This document shows, one piece after another, positions 19,949 to 29,408 of a DNA stretch of 64,000 nucleotides. The position numbers and the translations under genes are program-made. The stretch is from Candidatus Angelobacter sp. Gp1-AA117. Lineage in GTDB: Bacteria; Acidobacteriota; Terriglobia; Terriglobales; Acidobacteriaceae. A model generated the notes under the pieces. It was not told where the DNA came from, ran no database searches, and worked only from the letters and a program-made list of their open reading frames with translations. The stretch is taken from positions 1 to 64,000 of the forward strand of contig QHVI01000027.1 of NCBI GenBank assembly GCA_003223515.1. Reading direction: 5' to 3'. Every line of letters begins with the position of its first letter. Positions within the stretch are counted from its first letter, which is position 1.

Positions 19949-21673
19949 ATGAACCGTTCTATATGTATTGCTCTTAGCTTGATTTTGTCTGTCGTCGCTG
20001 CTGCCTGCCTGTATGAAATTCAGTCAGTACATTCTCCGGCTGTTGCTTCACCAGGACTTGATGCATTCGTGCCTGAAGGTGCGCTCCTCTATATAGAAGC
20101 AAAGGACTTTGCCGGGCTTCTGCGCGACTGGAACAACTCTCCTGAAAAGGCCACATGGCTGGAAAGTGATGACCACACCGTCTTCTCTCAATCAAGGCTC
20201 TTCCTGCGTCTCCATCGTTTTTTCGAGCGTTTTGAGAAAGCCGCCGGAGTACCTGCCAATACCAGCTTTGCCGTGCAGGCCGCCGGCGAAGAGAGCGCGC
20301 TGGCCCTCTATGACATCGGCAAGCTCGAATTCGTCTATGTGAGCAGGCTGCACTCCACCGGCTTTGTGCATTCTGATCTCTGGAAATCGCGCAACAAACT
20401 CCAGCCGCGCTCCGCCGCCGGAACCCCGTTTTACCTGGGCAGAGATGATGAGTCCGGCCATGTGGTGGGCTTTGCTGTTGCCGGTGATTACCTTGTGCTC
20501 TCCACTCGTGAAGACCTCATCGTCCGCACTCTTCAGCTCATCAACAAACAGCCGGAGCGCAGCCTGCATCAGGAAGCCTGGTTCACGACTGCGTGGGCGG
20601 CCGCGCCGCAATCCCCCGGCGACCTGCGCATGGTGCTCGACTTGAAAAGGATCTCCATGGAGCGGCATTTCACCAGCTACTGGATCCAGCAGAACATTTC
20701 GGAGATGGAAGGCTACACCGCGGCCATCTGCGATCTCTACCGGGAGGGAAGCACTTATCGGGAGGAACGTGTTCTGTTGCGCAAGGCCATGGATCAGGAA
20801 AGCACGCAGAGCGAGCACCCGGAGACCATCAGCACCCTGCTGGCCGCGCTTCCTGAAGATCACGGCTTCTATCGAGTACGGATTGCTGCCCCGGATGCGG
20901 TACTGTCAACTCTGCAGGAAAGCATAATGGCTCCCTTGGACAGGTCTCCCGGGGTGCAGCACCAGGCTCCTCAGGTAGTGCTGACCAGCGGTGAGGTCGG
21001 CAGTGCCTCCGATCTGGAGACCCGGCTGGATGTTCCTCTGGTGCGGGGCGATGGTGCAGATTCCAACTCCCCTGCCCTGCGCCGATTGCTGGAGAATACA
21101 GGCACTTTTGCTTTTCTTGAAGTGCAGGGAACGCACCCCAATGTTGATGGCGTGCTGCTCACTACACCCACCCTGCTGGTAATGGCCGCATCTCAGCCAT
21201 GGGATAGAAATGCTGTGCAGCAGGCCATCCGTGCGCAGCTAGCCCCCCATCTGAGCACCTCTGGCCTGGGTTTGCAGTGGAAGCAGGTAAACGAAGCCGA
21301 AGGCTGGTTTGAATTAGACGGGCTGCATCCGCTGCAGATCGCTGTACGTGACAAGTTGCTCTATGTAAGCACCCAGCCTGAAATGCTCCAGGCAGCACTG
21401 CAATCGCATGCCACTCCCAGGCAGCAGCCGAATGTCACCTATATCGCTGGATTCAATCACACACGTGAACGCGAGAATTTTTACAAACTGTCAAAGACGA
21501 TCGACTCCACTCCTGAATCCACCTCAACCTGGGGAACACCTACGCCGAAATTCTTCTCCCGCAACATAGCGGGCCTCAGCCAGACTCTCGCCCGCCTGGA
21601 TTCCGAAGAAATAGTCGAACGCGAAGAAAGCGGCAGGGTGCTCCAGACAGTCACCTTCAGGTGGTCACAGTGA
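19949..21673 (+). CDS. Exported DUF3352-like protein
   Basis: About 574 residues from ATG 19949; an upstream in-frame TTG at 19907 would add 14 residues. A signal peptide or anchor is clear (MNRSICIALSLILSVVAAACLYEI); the Cys could in principle mark a lipoprotein. The mature part starts with the pattern PEGALLYIEAKDFAGLLRDWNNS, typical of DUF3352 proteins. These are large exported proteins of unknown function in which the start of the fold resembles this line and a second similar half follows (here near residue 365, NTGTFAFLEVQGTHP). It is the last gene of the run begun at 7772, so it may be a partner of the propeller, vWA and TPR proteins. Family assignment is moderate; function unknown. Confidence 0.7.
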   Translation: MNRSICIALSLILSVVAAACLYEIQSVHSPAVASPGLDAFVPEGALLYIEAKDFAGLLRDWNNSPEKATWLESDDHTVFSQSRLFLRLHRFFERFEKAAGVPANTSFAVQAAGEESALALYDIGKLEFVYVSRLHSTGFVHSDLWKSRNKLQPRSAAGTPFYLGRDDESGHVVGFAVAGDYLVLSTREDLIVRTLQLINKQPERSLHQEAWFTTAWAAAPQSPGDLRMVLDLKRISMERHFTSYWIQQNISEMEGYTAAICDLYREGSTYREERVLLRKAMDQESTQSEHPETISTLLAALPEDHGFYRVRIAAPDAVLSTLQESIMAPLDRSPGVQHQAPQVVLTSGEVGSASDLETRLDVPLVRGDGADSNSPALRRLLENTGTFAFLEVQGTHPNVDGVLLTTPTLLVMAASQPWDRNAVQQAIRAQLAPHLSTSGLGLQWKQVNEAEGWFELDGLHPLQIAVRDKLLYVSTQPEMLQAALQSHATPRQQPNVTYIAGFNHTRERENFYKLSKTIDSTPESTSTWGTPTPKFFSRNIAGLSQTLARLDSEEIVEREESGRVLQTVTFRWSQ

Positions 21674-21912
21674 ACAGACAAGATCTTTATAGAGCGCAGC
21701 CGCCCGCGGCTGCGCGGAAAGTTCTGAAGAGCGCATACCAAGCCTCTCTGCACACTCGGTACTGTGTTCCTTTGCGAAACTTTGTGCCCTCTGTATTAAT
21801 AACGTTCGGATTCTTCTCTGCTTGCGACGAATTCTCCCGCGCAACGAATGATGGGTGCGGTTCATAGGGAGCAACACACCGCCAAATTCAATACACATCA
21901 ACTACTTTTGTT

Positions 21913-21992
21913 ACCTCTGCGTCCTCTGCGCGCTCTGCGGTAAAGCCTTTGGTTGTGGCTCCGCTACGCTGTGCTGAAGGTTTGTTTTTGGT
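21913..21992 (+). repeat. Dispersed intergenic repeat (CCTCTGCGTCCTCTGCG type)
   Basis: The 350-bp spacer 21674-22023 contains no convincing gene. It includes cctctgcgtcctctgcg, ctctgcggtaaagcctttgg and a ggttgtggctccgct segment. A related arrangement lies at 63211-63381 upstream of the molybdate operon. This type of CTCTGCG-rich spacer repeat is widespread in bacteria; its role is not known to me. Confidence 0.45.
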
Positions 21993-22023
21993 TGCAGCTC
22001 TGTCCTTCTGCTATGCTTCCCGC

Positions 22024-22434
22024 ATGGACAACAACCGCTCTCTATCCGATGTAGGCGGCACCCCTGGCGGACTGGGTGAATTCCTCGTCGGCTTTATCAT
22101 GGTGTGCGTCGGCGGATATCTCATTTCCAACCAGGTGACGGTCATGGGCTCCTACTGGAGTTTCTGGGGCGCCAACAGCTTCGGTGTCACGCTCATTCCG
22201 CTGTTGTTCGGTGTAGCTATTCTGTTCTTCAATGGCCGCAGCACCATCGGATGGCTACTCACCATTGCCGGCTCTCTCTTCATTCTGGCCGGCGTAATCG
22301 CCAACATGCATATTTACTTCCAGCCCACCACGCTCTTTCATACGCTGGTCATGCTGGTGCTGCTGGTCGGCGGCCTGGGCCTGATTCGACGCAAATCAAC
22401 GCTGATGACGCCGAAAGATAAGATTCACCACTGA
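22024..22434 (+). CDS. Small integral membrane protein, four helices
   Basis: A 136-residue protein from ATG 22024. The N-terminal 20 residues are polar and glycine-rich. Four hydrophobic segments follow: FLVGFIMVCVGGYLIS, FGVTLIPLLFGVAILFF, IGWLLTIAGSLFILAGVI and TLVMLVLLVGGLGLI. The C-terminus is basic (RRKSTLMTPKDKIHH). No enzyme motif is visible. I do not recognise the family beyond a generic small membrane protein. It converges on the PhoU-like gene with only 38 bp between stops, and that gap contains a dispersed repeat. Confidence 0.7.
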   Translation: MDNNRSLSDVGGTPGGLGEFLVGFIMVCVGGYLISNQVTVMGSYWSFWGANSFGVTLIPLLFGVAILFFNGRSTIGWLLTIAGSLFILAGVIANMHIYFQPTTLFHTLVMLVLLVGGLGLIRRKSTLMTPKDKIHH

Positions 22435-22457
22435 TGCACACAGATCAACACTGATTG
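22427..22457 (+). repeat. Dispersed intergenic repeat, inverted copy
   Basis: The end of the small membrane protein gene and the following spacer read cactgatgcacacagatc...aacactgatt, the reverse complement in style of the atcagtgtt...atcagtgg motif at 7555-7593. The repeat overlaps the last codons of the gene, suggesting it supplied the present C-terminus. Confidence 0.4.
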
Positions 22458-22472
22458 GGCGCGTTCTCACAA

Positions 22473-23207
22473 CTACATTATTTTGGCCTGTGTAGGAATT
22501 TCTTTGGCCAGCCAATCCAGAAACAACTGTTCGAAGCATTTATCTTTGGTCCTTCTGAGATGGCGGACAGTGTGACCGGTGGCCAGATGGCAGATTTCTT
22601 CTGCAATGTTCTTGGAGTGGTCGCCGGCGCGCTCCAGCGCGGTGGCCATAAAGAGCACATGCAGGCTCTCTTGCCTGAGGCCGTTGGCATTGTCGGTATG
22701 GCGCATCAGCAGCAGGTTGCGCAGGCGGTCCAGTTCGGAGTCGGCACGATATACCTTCAGCGCCTGGTCTACATTCTGCTCAATGAAGGCCCGCGCTACC
22801 TGTTCCAGCATGTTCTCCAGCAGGCAAGCCATCTTGGTAAGGTGGCCAATGTCTTCCATGTCAATGCGCTCTCTTACAATGGCGGCGCGTTCCGCAAAGC
22901 TGGCCACAAGGTCGCCAATGCGCTCCAGATCGAGCATCAGTTTCATGCAGGCCAGCAATTCCTGCGCCTGCGGAGGAGTCACGTGGGTGATGGTCGGGGC
23001 CAGGCGCTGGTCAAGTTCGCGGTCAAAGTCATCCAGCATCTCTTCGCATTTGCGCACCGATTGCAGGGCCGCTGCGGTGCCATGCACCAGTCCGTCAATG
23101 GCGTGCGACACGGATGCGCGCGCCACCTCACAGGCCTGCATCGTAAGCCGGACCAGGCCAAGCACCTCGCCGTCTTCCCGGAGAATTGGAGTTGCAGGCA
23201 AGCTCAT
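22473..23207 (-). CDS. phoU: PhoU-like phosphate-signalling regulator
   Basis: A 244-residue cytoplasmic protein starting at ATG 23207 with a good ribosome site (AGAGGA, 7 bases upstream). It shows the two three-helix PhoU repeats with the metal-binding motifs E/DxxxD: DLERIGDLVASFAERA in the first and ALERAGDHSKNIAEEICHLATG in the second, the latter being the textbook PhoU signature. PhoU modulates the PhoR kinase and the Pst phosphate transporter in most bacteria. No pst or phoBR genes lie nearby, so the partner is elsewhere. A second, more divergent PhoU-like protein is at 58640-59275. Confidence 0.88.
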   Translation of the reverse strand: MSLPATPILREDGEVLGLVRLTMQACEVARASVSHAIDGLVHGTAAALQSVRKCEEMLDDFDRELDQRLAPTITHVTPPQAQELLACMKLMLDLERIGDLVASFAERAAIVRERIDMEDIGHLTKMACLLENMLEQVARAFIEQNVDQALKVYRADSELDRLRNLLLMRHTDNANGLRQESLHVLFMATALERAGDHSKNIAEEICHLATGHTVRHLRRTKDKCFEQLFLDWLAKEIPTQAKIM

Positions 23208-23624
23208 GGAATCCTCTTGGACGAAGAGCAGAAACACGGTCTCTTGATTGTCCAAAGTTGTCTGTGGGATATTCTGGCCTACATTGCGTGAAGATCAGGT
23301 TAAAGGACTGTGAAGACTATGAAAAAAGGGCTTTCCTGCTCCTGTGCTCCAGTTTCCATTTCAGCGTCTGTTCCATGATTGCCGGGCGAGTCATTTCCCG
23401 TTTCCCATGCGAAAGCCTCATTGTTCGGCAGAGGAGCAAGCACCGATTCGCTGTTATCTGCGTGCTGATGATGTGCGCGGCGATCAGGTTTGCCGGGTTT
23501 CGCAATCAGCGCCTTGCTTAAAAGAATGACTCACCCGTTTTTTTCATGTAGGATTCCCCGCACTGTTCCAAAAGATATAAACAACACTCATTTCGCAGTG
23601 GCACTTGTACCAAAAGGAGGCGCC
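23208..23624. other. Divergent spacer between phoU and the lectin-hydrolase gene
   Basis: About 417 bp separate two divergently transcribed genes and should hold both promoters. An open frame continues upstream of ATG 23625 back to 23490, but it lacks a start with a ribosome site. I see no strong promoter consensus or hairpin. Confidence 0.4.
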
Positions 23625-26198
23625 ATGAAATGCAGTTTGTCTTTTGTCAGAACCATTGCAGTTTTTGCCCTGTTCCTCATCACGGGTATTGCTGAAGCGC
23701 AAATCAAAGTGGACAAGGCCCGCATCGGGTGCCTGGACATCCAGCCTGACGGCAATCTTACAGCCGTGGTGGCCAGCGCCTGTAATGGCAAGGGAAGCTG
23801 CTCATTCAAAGCCCCAACCCCGGACCAGTACAAGCGAGAAGGAGTGCAGGCGCACACCAGGCTTTTCTGCACTCAGGCCATGGAGATCATCTATCACTGC
23901 GGCAGCGGGCCAACTACCGCGATCACGGTGCCGGGAGACGCATGGGACAAACCGCCGGCACAGTTGGTCTGCGCTCCTCCGCCCACTTCAGGCGGCACGC
24001 CATCTTCAGGTGGCGTTGACGCAATCGAGGTGACCAGGGCACGCATTGGGTGTCTCGACATACAGCCCAATCCGAACCTCACAGCCCTGGTGGCCAACGC
24101 CTGCAATGGCAAGGGACACTGCTCCTTCAAAGCGCCAACGCCGGATGAGTACAGGCGGGCGGGAGTGCAGGCGCATACCAGAGATTTATGCACCCAGGCC
24201 ATGGAGATTACGTTCCGCTGCGGCTGGAATGACGAGCAGACCTTGCAGGTGCCAGGGGACGCGTGGAACCATCCGCCCGCGCAGATGGTTTGCGACGGTG
24301 GCACCATTGCCACGAACCAGCAGTACGTCACGCCTCCTCCCAGCGAGTCCTGCGGTCCAGTGGTGCTGGGCCGGCCAGCTTATTTCATTGCTCCGCGTGA
24401 CATGCTCGACTGGACGCCGAACGGTTCGCACGGTGATTACACTTTTCAAGGCTTCAGCCCACCACAGCCCACCTTGACTCCCAGTTTGTACAACTCACCA
24501 GCCGGCACGCTTTGGCCGCCTGACACTCGCAGCGGTGTTCACCTGCGCACAAATAAAGGACCGATTGCTGGAGCGCCAGTCAGCACTCTGGGCGCGAACG
24601 AAGGACGGCTGCGCGCCGAGCTCCGTGCCGCTGCTGCCACGGCCAGGACCAATCCACTGGCTACGCTTTGCCAGGCCGCTCAGAGCTTCACGCGCAACCG
24701 CCCTGCAACCGCCGACACGCCGTCTGATCAGGCGTTCGGCAATGCACTTGCCGACCTGAGCGTAACCGGCAGGAATGCCTTTGCTAATTTCGTTCGATTG
24801 GCCCCCAGGGAGAGCATCCTTGACACGCAGCCTGGGTGCAGAGGAGCATCGCCCGCTGCCATGACTGCCGCGCTCAATCGCGCCTATAACGTGGCCAGGG
24901 CGTTGCGGCTTCCCCATACCTCAACTGAAAGACAATCGCTGGGGTGGATTGCTGTTTCCGGCGAAGATGATCAACCATATCGTCCAGTGAACGTGCCTTC
25001 CAACCAGGGTGGCTTCCCTGAATTTCAAACCAGAGTGGACGTTCCCAAATTCCACATCGCCGTGAACACCCGCTACATGATTGCCCACGATCCACATCAT
25101 CCCCCTGTGGCTTTCACCCGGCCTGCTACGCCGCTGGTGAACGGAGGCCCGGGACGCGTGGTGCCTGCGGACCCATTGCCCGCACTGGCCAATGATGCGG
25201 AAGTAATTCTCTTCATCCACGGCATGGATTCACGCCTTGAAGAAGCCAACGACTTAACCGAGGCGCTCCACAAGATCAGCGGACACAACTTCACCGTGAT
25301 TTCCATGGACCTGCCCACCAGCGGCTACGCTGACAATCTCAGCCATGAAAGACAAATCGCACCCATTGCGGATGTGAGATGCCACAACACTCCACTGGTG
25401 GATTTTGTAGAAGAGTTCATCGTGGATTTCGTGAACACGTTGGACGGCCAGTTAGGCGGGCGACTCAAGCCAAGAATCAAAGCCGTGGTCGGCGGAAGCC
25501 TGGGTGGAAACATGGCGATGCGCCTTGGGCGGCGGACGGATACTCCGTGGATTACCACGGTGGTGCCCTGGTCGCCGGCGGCAATCTGGCCTTCAATGAT
25601 TGCGCGCGGTGCCACCGATGGATGCGATACCAGTTGGAACGCAGGCGGGAACCTCGGCGTTCAGCAGGCGCTGAAATGGGGCGGCTTGGAGGAGAGGTTC
25701 CGTGCCGACCATGAAACTCCTGAACTGCGCCGGGAGCTTTTTTATGGTGGCTTCGACTTTGATGGTGGCGATATGGTGGCCATCTTTTCAGGAAATAATC
25801 ACAAGCCGCAGGCCGCCTGCTGGTTTTCAGATGGATGGCGATGCAAACCTGATTCGATTCTGGCCGCCCGGTTGGACCGGCAGGAGACTTACGATGCCAA
25901 TTTCCGTGTCTGGCACTGGAGGCTCGGCGCCGAACAACTGGTTTTCAGCCAGCAGCAGTTTTCTCCCGGCACAAACCAGCCTTTATACTTGCGCAATACC
26001 AAGCGAATGCTGTTGTTCTGCGGTGTAGATGACGTTTGTGCAGACCTCTGCAAGGACACGCGGGACGTGGCCCCCAAAATGGTGAACACTCCGGGCTGTG
26101 CGCGATTCTTACGTCATACAGGACATTCGCTGGACAACGAGCATCCCGACTACATTGCGCGGGAGATCGCCGATTTTGTCGGCGGCTCCTGCCGCTAA
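23625..26198 (+). CDS. Secreted alpha/beta-hydrolase with two SUEL-like lectin repeats
   Basis: 857 residues from ATG 23625, preceded by a near-perfect ribosome site (AAAGGAGG). The signal peptide ends at IAEA. Two tandem repeats of about 90 residues follow, each with ARIGCLDIQP, ACNGKG.CSFKAPTPD and a C-terminal Y/FxC, close to the galactose/rhamnose-binding lectin (SUEL, PF02140) pattern; each carries a paired-Cys layout. A middle region (about 225-500) is not recognised. The C-terminal part is an alpha/beta-hydrolase with VILFIHGMDS (oxyanion strand), nucleophile elbow GGSLGG and a late His in RHTGHSLDNEH. It probably binds a carbohydrate and hydrolyses an ester or lipid outside the cell. 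The next gene follows after 33 bp, suggesting one operon. The lectin call is by pattern only. Confidence 0.75.
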   Translation: MKCSLSFVRTIAVFALFLITGIAEAQIKVDKARIGCLDIQPDGNLTAVVASACNGKGSCSFKAPTPDQYKREGVQAHTRLFCTQAMEIIYHCGSGPTTAITVPGDAWDKPPAQLVCAPPPTSGGTPSSGGVDAIEVTRARIGCLDIQPNPNLTALVANACNGKGHCSFKAPTPDEYRRAGVQAHTRDLCTQAMEITFRCGWNDEQTLQVPGDAWNHPPAQMVCDGGTIATNQQYVTPPPSESCGPVVLGRPAYFIAPRDMLDWTPNGSHGDYTFQGFSPPQPTLTPSLYNSPAGTLWPPDTRSGVHLRTNKGPIAGAPVSTLGANEGRLRAELRAAAATARTNPLATLCQAAQSFTRNRPATADTPSDQAFGNALADLSVTGRNAFANFVRLAPRESILDTQPGCRGASPAAMTAALNRAYNVARALRLPHTSTERQSLGWIAVSGEDDQPYRPVNVPSNQGGFPEFQTRVDVPKFHIAVNTRYMIAHDPHHPPVAFTRPATPLVNGGPGRVVPADPLPALANDAEVILFIHGMDSRLEEANDLTEALHKISGHNFTVISMDLPTSGYADNLSHERQIAPIADVRCHNTPLVDFVEEFIVDFVNTLDGQLGGRLKPRIKAVVGGSLGGNMAMRLGRRTDTPWITTVVPWSPAAIWPSMIARGATDGCDTSWNAGGNLGVQQALKWGGLEERFRADHETPELRRELFYGGFDFDGGDMVAIFSGNNHKPQAACWFSDGWRCKPDSILAARLDRQETYDANFRVWHWRLGAEQLVFSQQQFSPGTNQPLYLRNTKRMLLFCGVDDVCADLCKDTRDVAPKMVNTPGCARFLRHTGHSLDNEHPDYIAREIADFVGGSCR

Positions 26199-26231
26199 CC
26201 AACAGGCAGTTCATCACATTCAGGAGTTGCC

Positions 26232-28913
26232 ATGCCCCAAGCACGCACATTCGTTGACCGCAGCAAGATCATCCGCATCACTGAGAATCTTCATCCCGTG
26301 CAGACGCTGCAGCGGACTGCGCAGGTTGATTCACGGCTGCTGCACGTTAAATCCATTCTCGCCTCGGCCGGTATCTCTGACCTCAAGTCTCTGGGCAAAA
26401 TGTCGCTTTCCGGAAATCTGTTGCCGCGCCATGGAATAGCCAAACCATCCGCCAGTGTAATCTCAACTGAAACGCGTCCGTTCCAATCTGCCTACAAGGT
26501 AGATTCCGGGACCCGCACACTGGTGCGGGCAGGAGGAACGGCCCATGATGTGATTGCTTCTCCTCTTGCTCCTGTTCATGGGGCGCAACCGGCAGCTTCT
26601 ACTGCGAGGGCACTCATCATCAGCCCCATCAATACCGCATACTGGGCAGCTTCATGGATTGAGCTGGCTGATGACACTCTGGTGGTGCTGCAACAGCCCG
26701 TCACGTCGCTGGTCATGATTGCTGAAAAGATCACGATTGGCCACAATGTCACTTTCACATGGGAGCGCCCGCTTCCTGTCAATGTGCCGGGCAAACCGGC
26801 GAAGCCTCCAAAGCCGGGCCGGGCGCCTACTGCCACGTCCATTGATAAACCGCCAGCGGGAACGCCCGGAACAGCCGGCATCCCTGGCGATGCTCAGGGG
26901 ACCCACTTCAAAGGACTGGATGCTCCGGAGTTGGAAATATGGACGCTGGATTTGTCCGGCAATCCAACCATTGATCTGCGCGGGCAGGATGGCGTTGAAG
27001 GCGCTGCCGGAGGAGACGGCGGCGACGGTGGTGACGGTGCTCCCGGCAAGGCCGATGCGACTGATTTCTGGGGGTTCTGCAAGAGTGGTCCGGGCAACGG
27101 CGGAGATGGCGGACCCGGAGGCCGCGCCGGAAATGGCGGGCAGGGCGGCGATGGAGGCAATGGGGGACAGTTCTCCCTCTTTGCTCCTCAAGCAACACTG
27201 ACCAGTTTTGCCTCGAATATTTCCATCTCCATTGATGGAGGCTCGGGAGGTCCGGGGGGCATACCCGGAGTGCCGGGTGCAGGCGGCGCAGGTGGCCCGC
27301 GCGGAGACAATTCACACGGCTGTAAGCCGGCCAGTCCGCGCAATGCGGGTTCAGCGGGTGCGCAGGGAGCCGCTGGAAACCGGGGAGCAGCTGGTAATCC
27401 GGGGGCCAGGCGCGATCAACCTGCCTCCCTGGTCCTCATCAGCGCAGACGATTTCCGCGCCCAGCTTGAGAAACCTGCGATTGCCACTGTTGCGCCCACG
27501 CACGCAAAATCCGGCGACCGCATTCAGATCACCGGAGCGAACTTCAGCCGGAGTGACACGGTGCTGGTGCATGGCATGGTGTGTGCAACAACGATAGAGA
27601 GTGATACCCTCGCTCACTTTACTTTGCCGAATGTTGCGGGAGGCACACAAGGAATCCAAATCCGGCGGACAGACGGGACTCTTTCCAATCAGGCTGCCCT
27701 TTACGTGCAGCCCACGCTGGATGGCAGCAGAATTCCCGCGCGCAATATTCCTGGCACTCGGGTCAAATTATTCGGGACTGGATTTGGTCCGGGAATTCAC
27801 GTCCAACTCAATGGACAGGACATGCCCGGAGCAACATTCATTGACGCCGGCACCGTGGAATTCCAGGTGGCGCGGCCTGCAACTGTGGCGCCCATGGCCG
27901 CCGGCGAGGTGGTGGCCGCAACCGTGGTGCTGCCCGATGCAGGCCCATGGAGCGCATCCAACAGCGTCCCCTTTGTGCTGGAGACTTTCCGCATTCTGGT
28001 CTTTGGCGACTCCGTGGCCTGGGGACAGGGATTGCAGGACGCGAATAAGTTTCACAGCCTGGTGGAACAGGAACTGCGGCGGCGGCATGGAAATATTGGA
28101 GTCTACAAGGACGTGCGTGCGCACTCCGGCGCGACCGTTTCTCCGGTGCGTAGCCCTACCGCCTTTCAAAGCCGCCTCAACGGAGAAATTCCCACATCAT
28201 TTCCAACTATTTCCGAGCAGGTGATGGAATTTGAAGGCGCGCCGGACGCCCCTGACGTCGATTTAGTCTTGCTGGATGGGGGCATCAATGACGTCAACGT
28301 CAGGACCATTCTGTGGCCGCTTACTTCTTCCACGACTATTAAGAATGCCGTGCAGGTAAGCTGCCACGATGCCATGCTCGCGCTGCTGGGCGAGTTGCTC
28401 ATGAAATTCAGCATGTCCAGGATCATTGTGACCGGTTATTTCCAGATCATCAGTGAGCAGAGTGATTTGCTCCTGCTGGATGCGGTGCTGATAGCGCTGG
28501 GGCTTGACCTGGGCAGCCTTCCCGGAGCAATTGTCGGCGGCGTGATTGGTGAAGCTACGCGCCGTCAGATTGCCGCTAACTGCGCCACCTTTGTCACGGA
28601 AGCTAACCGGCAACTCAAGCTGGCCGTGGATACAGCCAATAGCCAGCTTCCTGCCGGCAGCGCTGCGCGGGTCTTTTTTGCCGATCCGAAGTTTGGGCCG
28701 CAGAACTCGGTGCTGGCTCCGCAGGCATTTCTCTACGCCATCCATGCTGACTTGAGCCCGGAAGATCCGGCGGACATCGCCGGTCCGCGTGGCACAGCCT
28801 GCGCCGCTGCATCCGCCCAAACCGATGTGAACACCTGCAAACGCGCCTCTGTAGGCCACCCCAATTCCAAAGGAGCGCAAGCTTACGCAAACGCAATCAT
28901 TCCGCTGCTGTAA
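26232..28913 (+). CDS. Collagen-like, double-IPT, GDSL/SGNH hydrolase
   Basis: 893 residues in three visible parts. Residues 1-210 are unrecognised, then a glycine-rich collagen-like stretch (about 195-400) with GDGGDGGDGAPG, NGGDGGPGG and GGPGGIPGVPG is interrupted by a short beta region. Two IPT/TIG-like domains follow (about 415-575; AKSGDRIQITGANFS and IPGTRVKLFGTGF). The C-terminal part is an SGNH/GDSL esterase: block I FGDSVAWGQG, block III GGINDVN and the catalytic GHPN near the end. There is no clear signal peptide, which is odd for a collagen-like protein; it may be exported by another route. It is 33 bp behind the lectin-hydrolase gene, so the two large esterase-like proteins probably act together. 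A strong terminator follows. Confidence 0.8.
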   Translation: MPQARTFVDRSKIIRITENLHPVQTLQRTAQVDSRLLHVKSILASAGISDLKSLGKMSLSGNLLPRHGIAKPSASVISTETRPFQSAYKVDSGTRTLVRAGGTAHDVIASPLAPVHGAQPAASTARALIISPINTAYWAASWIELADDTLVVLQQPVTSLVMIAEKITIGHNVTFTWERPLPVNVPGKPAKPPKPGRAPTATSIDKPPAGTPGTAGIPGDAQGTHFKGLDAPELEIWTLDLSGNPTIDLRGQDGVEGAAGGDGGDGGDGAPGKADATDFWGFCKSGPGNGGDGGPGGRAGNGGQGGDGGNGGQFSLFAPQATLTSFASNISISIDGGSGGPGGIPGVPGAGGAGGPRGDNSHGCKPASPRNAGSAGAQGAAGNRGAAGNPGARRDQPASLVLISADDFRAQLEKPAIATVAPTHAKSGDRIQITGANFSRSDTVLVHGMVCATTIESDTLAHFTLPNVAGGTQGIQIRRTDGTLSNQAALYVQPTLDGSRIPARNIPGTRVKLFGTGFGPGIHVQLNGQDMPGATFIDAGTVEFQVARPATVAPMAAGEVVAATVVLPDAGPWSASNSVPFVLETFRILVFGDSVAWGQGLQDANKFHSLVEQELRRRHGNIGVYKDVRAHSGATVSPVRSPTAFQSRLNGEIPTSFPTISEQVMEFEGAPDAPDVDLVLLDGGINDVNVRTILWPLTSSTTIKNAVQVSCHDAMLALLGELLMKFSMSRIIVTGYFQIISEQSDLLLLDAVLIALGLDLGSLPGAIVGGVIGEATRRQIAANCATFVTEANRQLKLAVDTANSQLPAGSAARVFFADPKFGPQNSVLAPQAFLYAIHADLSPEDPADIAGPRGTACAAASAQTDVNTCKRASVGHPNSKGAQAYANAIIPLL

Positions 28914-28942
28914 GCGGCGCAAATAGCCCAAACTGGCATAAA

Positions 28943-28992
28943 GGATGCTGTTCCGCCTGGCACGTTCCATGCGGTTGCAGCATTCTTTTTTT
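28943..28992 (+). terminator. Rho-independent terminator after the GDSL hydrolase gene
   Basis: Stem GGATGCTG (28943-28950) pairs with CAGCATTC (28978-28985, one G-U pair), with a further small inner pairing. It is followed directly by seven T residues. It lies 30 bp after the stop codon and ends the 23625-28913 transcription unit. Confidence 0.75.
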
Positions 28993-29039
28993 GTTCTGCT
29001 TCTTCCTGGCATAGACGTTAGAAAATAGAATTAAGGGGC

Positions 29040-29408
29040 TCACAGTTTTTTCTTGCCAGTCGTCACGTATGCAACCTGGGCCTCAACCTTGGCAAGATTT
29101 TCCTGCGCAATCCTCAGATGCTCGTGTGTGATGGGTTGAGCGTAGTAGCGAGCTTGTCGGCTCACACGTTCCAAAGCCAGATATTCCTTAATGACAGTTC
29201 GAAGCTGAGGAATTCTGTTTATGTAATCTCGTCGCTGATCATGGTCAGTCGAATGATAAACGTGGATGGCGAGATAAGACTCAATGACGTGTACGGCTAC
29301 ATAGAAATAGATCGTGACTGCCCAATCGAGAAACTCAGTCTTTGCGAGAGTTTCTGCCAATTTGCGGTTCTTGGCAGCTTGGGCCAGATGTTCGTCGCGA
29401 CTCGGCAA
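29040..29408 (-). CDS. HEPN-like protein
   Basis: A 122-residue, all-helical protein. The pattern HLAQAAKNRKLAETL...DWAVTIYFYVAVHVIESYLA resembles HEPN-type small proteins, which often act as RNase toxins or nucleotide-binding partners. A canonical RxxxxH motif is not obvious, so it may be a non-catalytic member. It starts at a TTG codon immediately after the TAA of the upstream gene (TAATTG), so the two are translated together. The pairing with a small MNT-like protein gives the layout of a HEPN/MNT toxin-antitoxin pair. It lies just outside the left island boundary. Confidence 0.5.
   Translation of the reverse strand: MPSRDEHLAQAAKNRKLAETLAKTEFLDWAVTIYFYVAVHVIESYLAIHVYHSTDHDQRRDYINRIPQLRTVIKEYLALERVSRQARYYAQPITHEHLRIAQENLAKVEAQVAYVTTGKKKL

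Noticed and set aside
22455-23291. 278-codon plus-strand frame across phoU
   Set aside because: The minus strand encodes a full PhoU signature with a good ribosome site; the plus frame is antisense shadow.
23490-23624. 45-codon upstream extension of the lectin-hydrolase
   Set aside because: ATG 23625 has a near-perfect ribosome site and places a signal peptide at the N-terminus; the extension lacks both.
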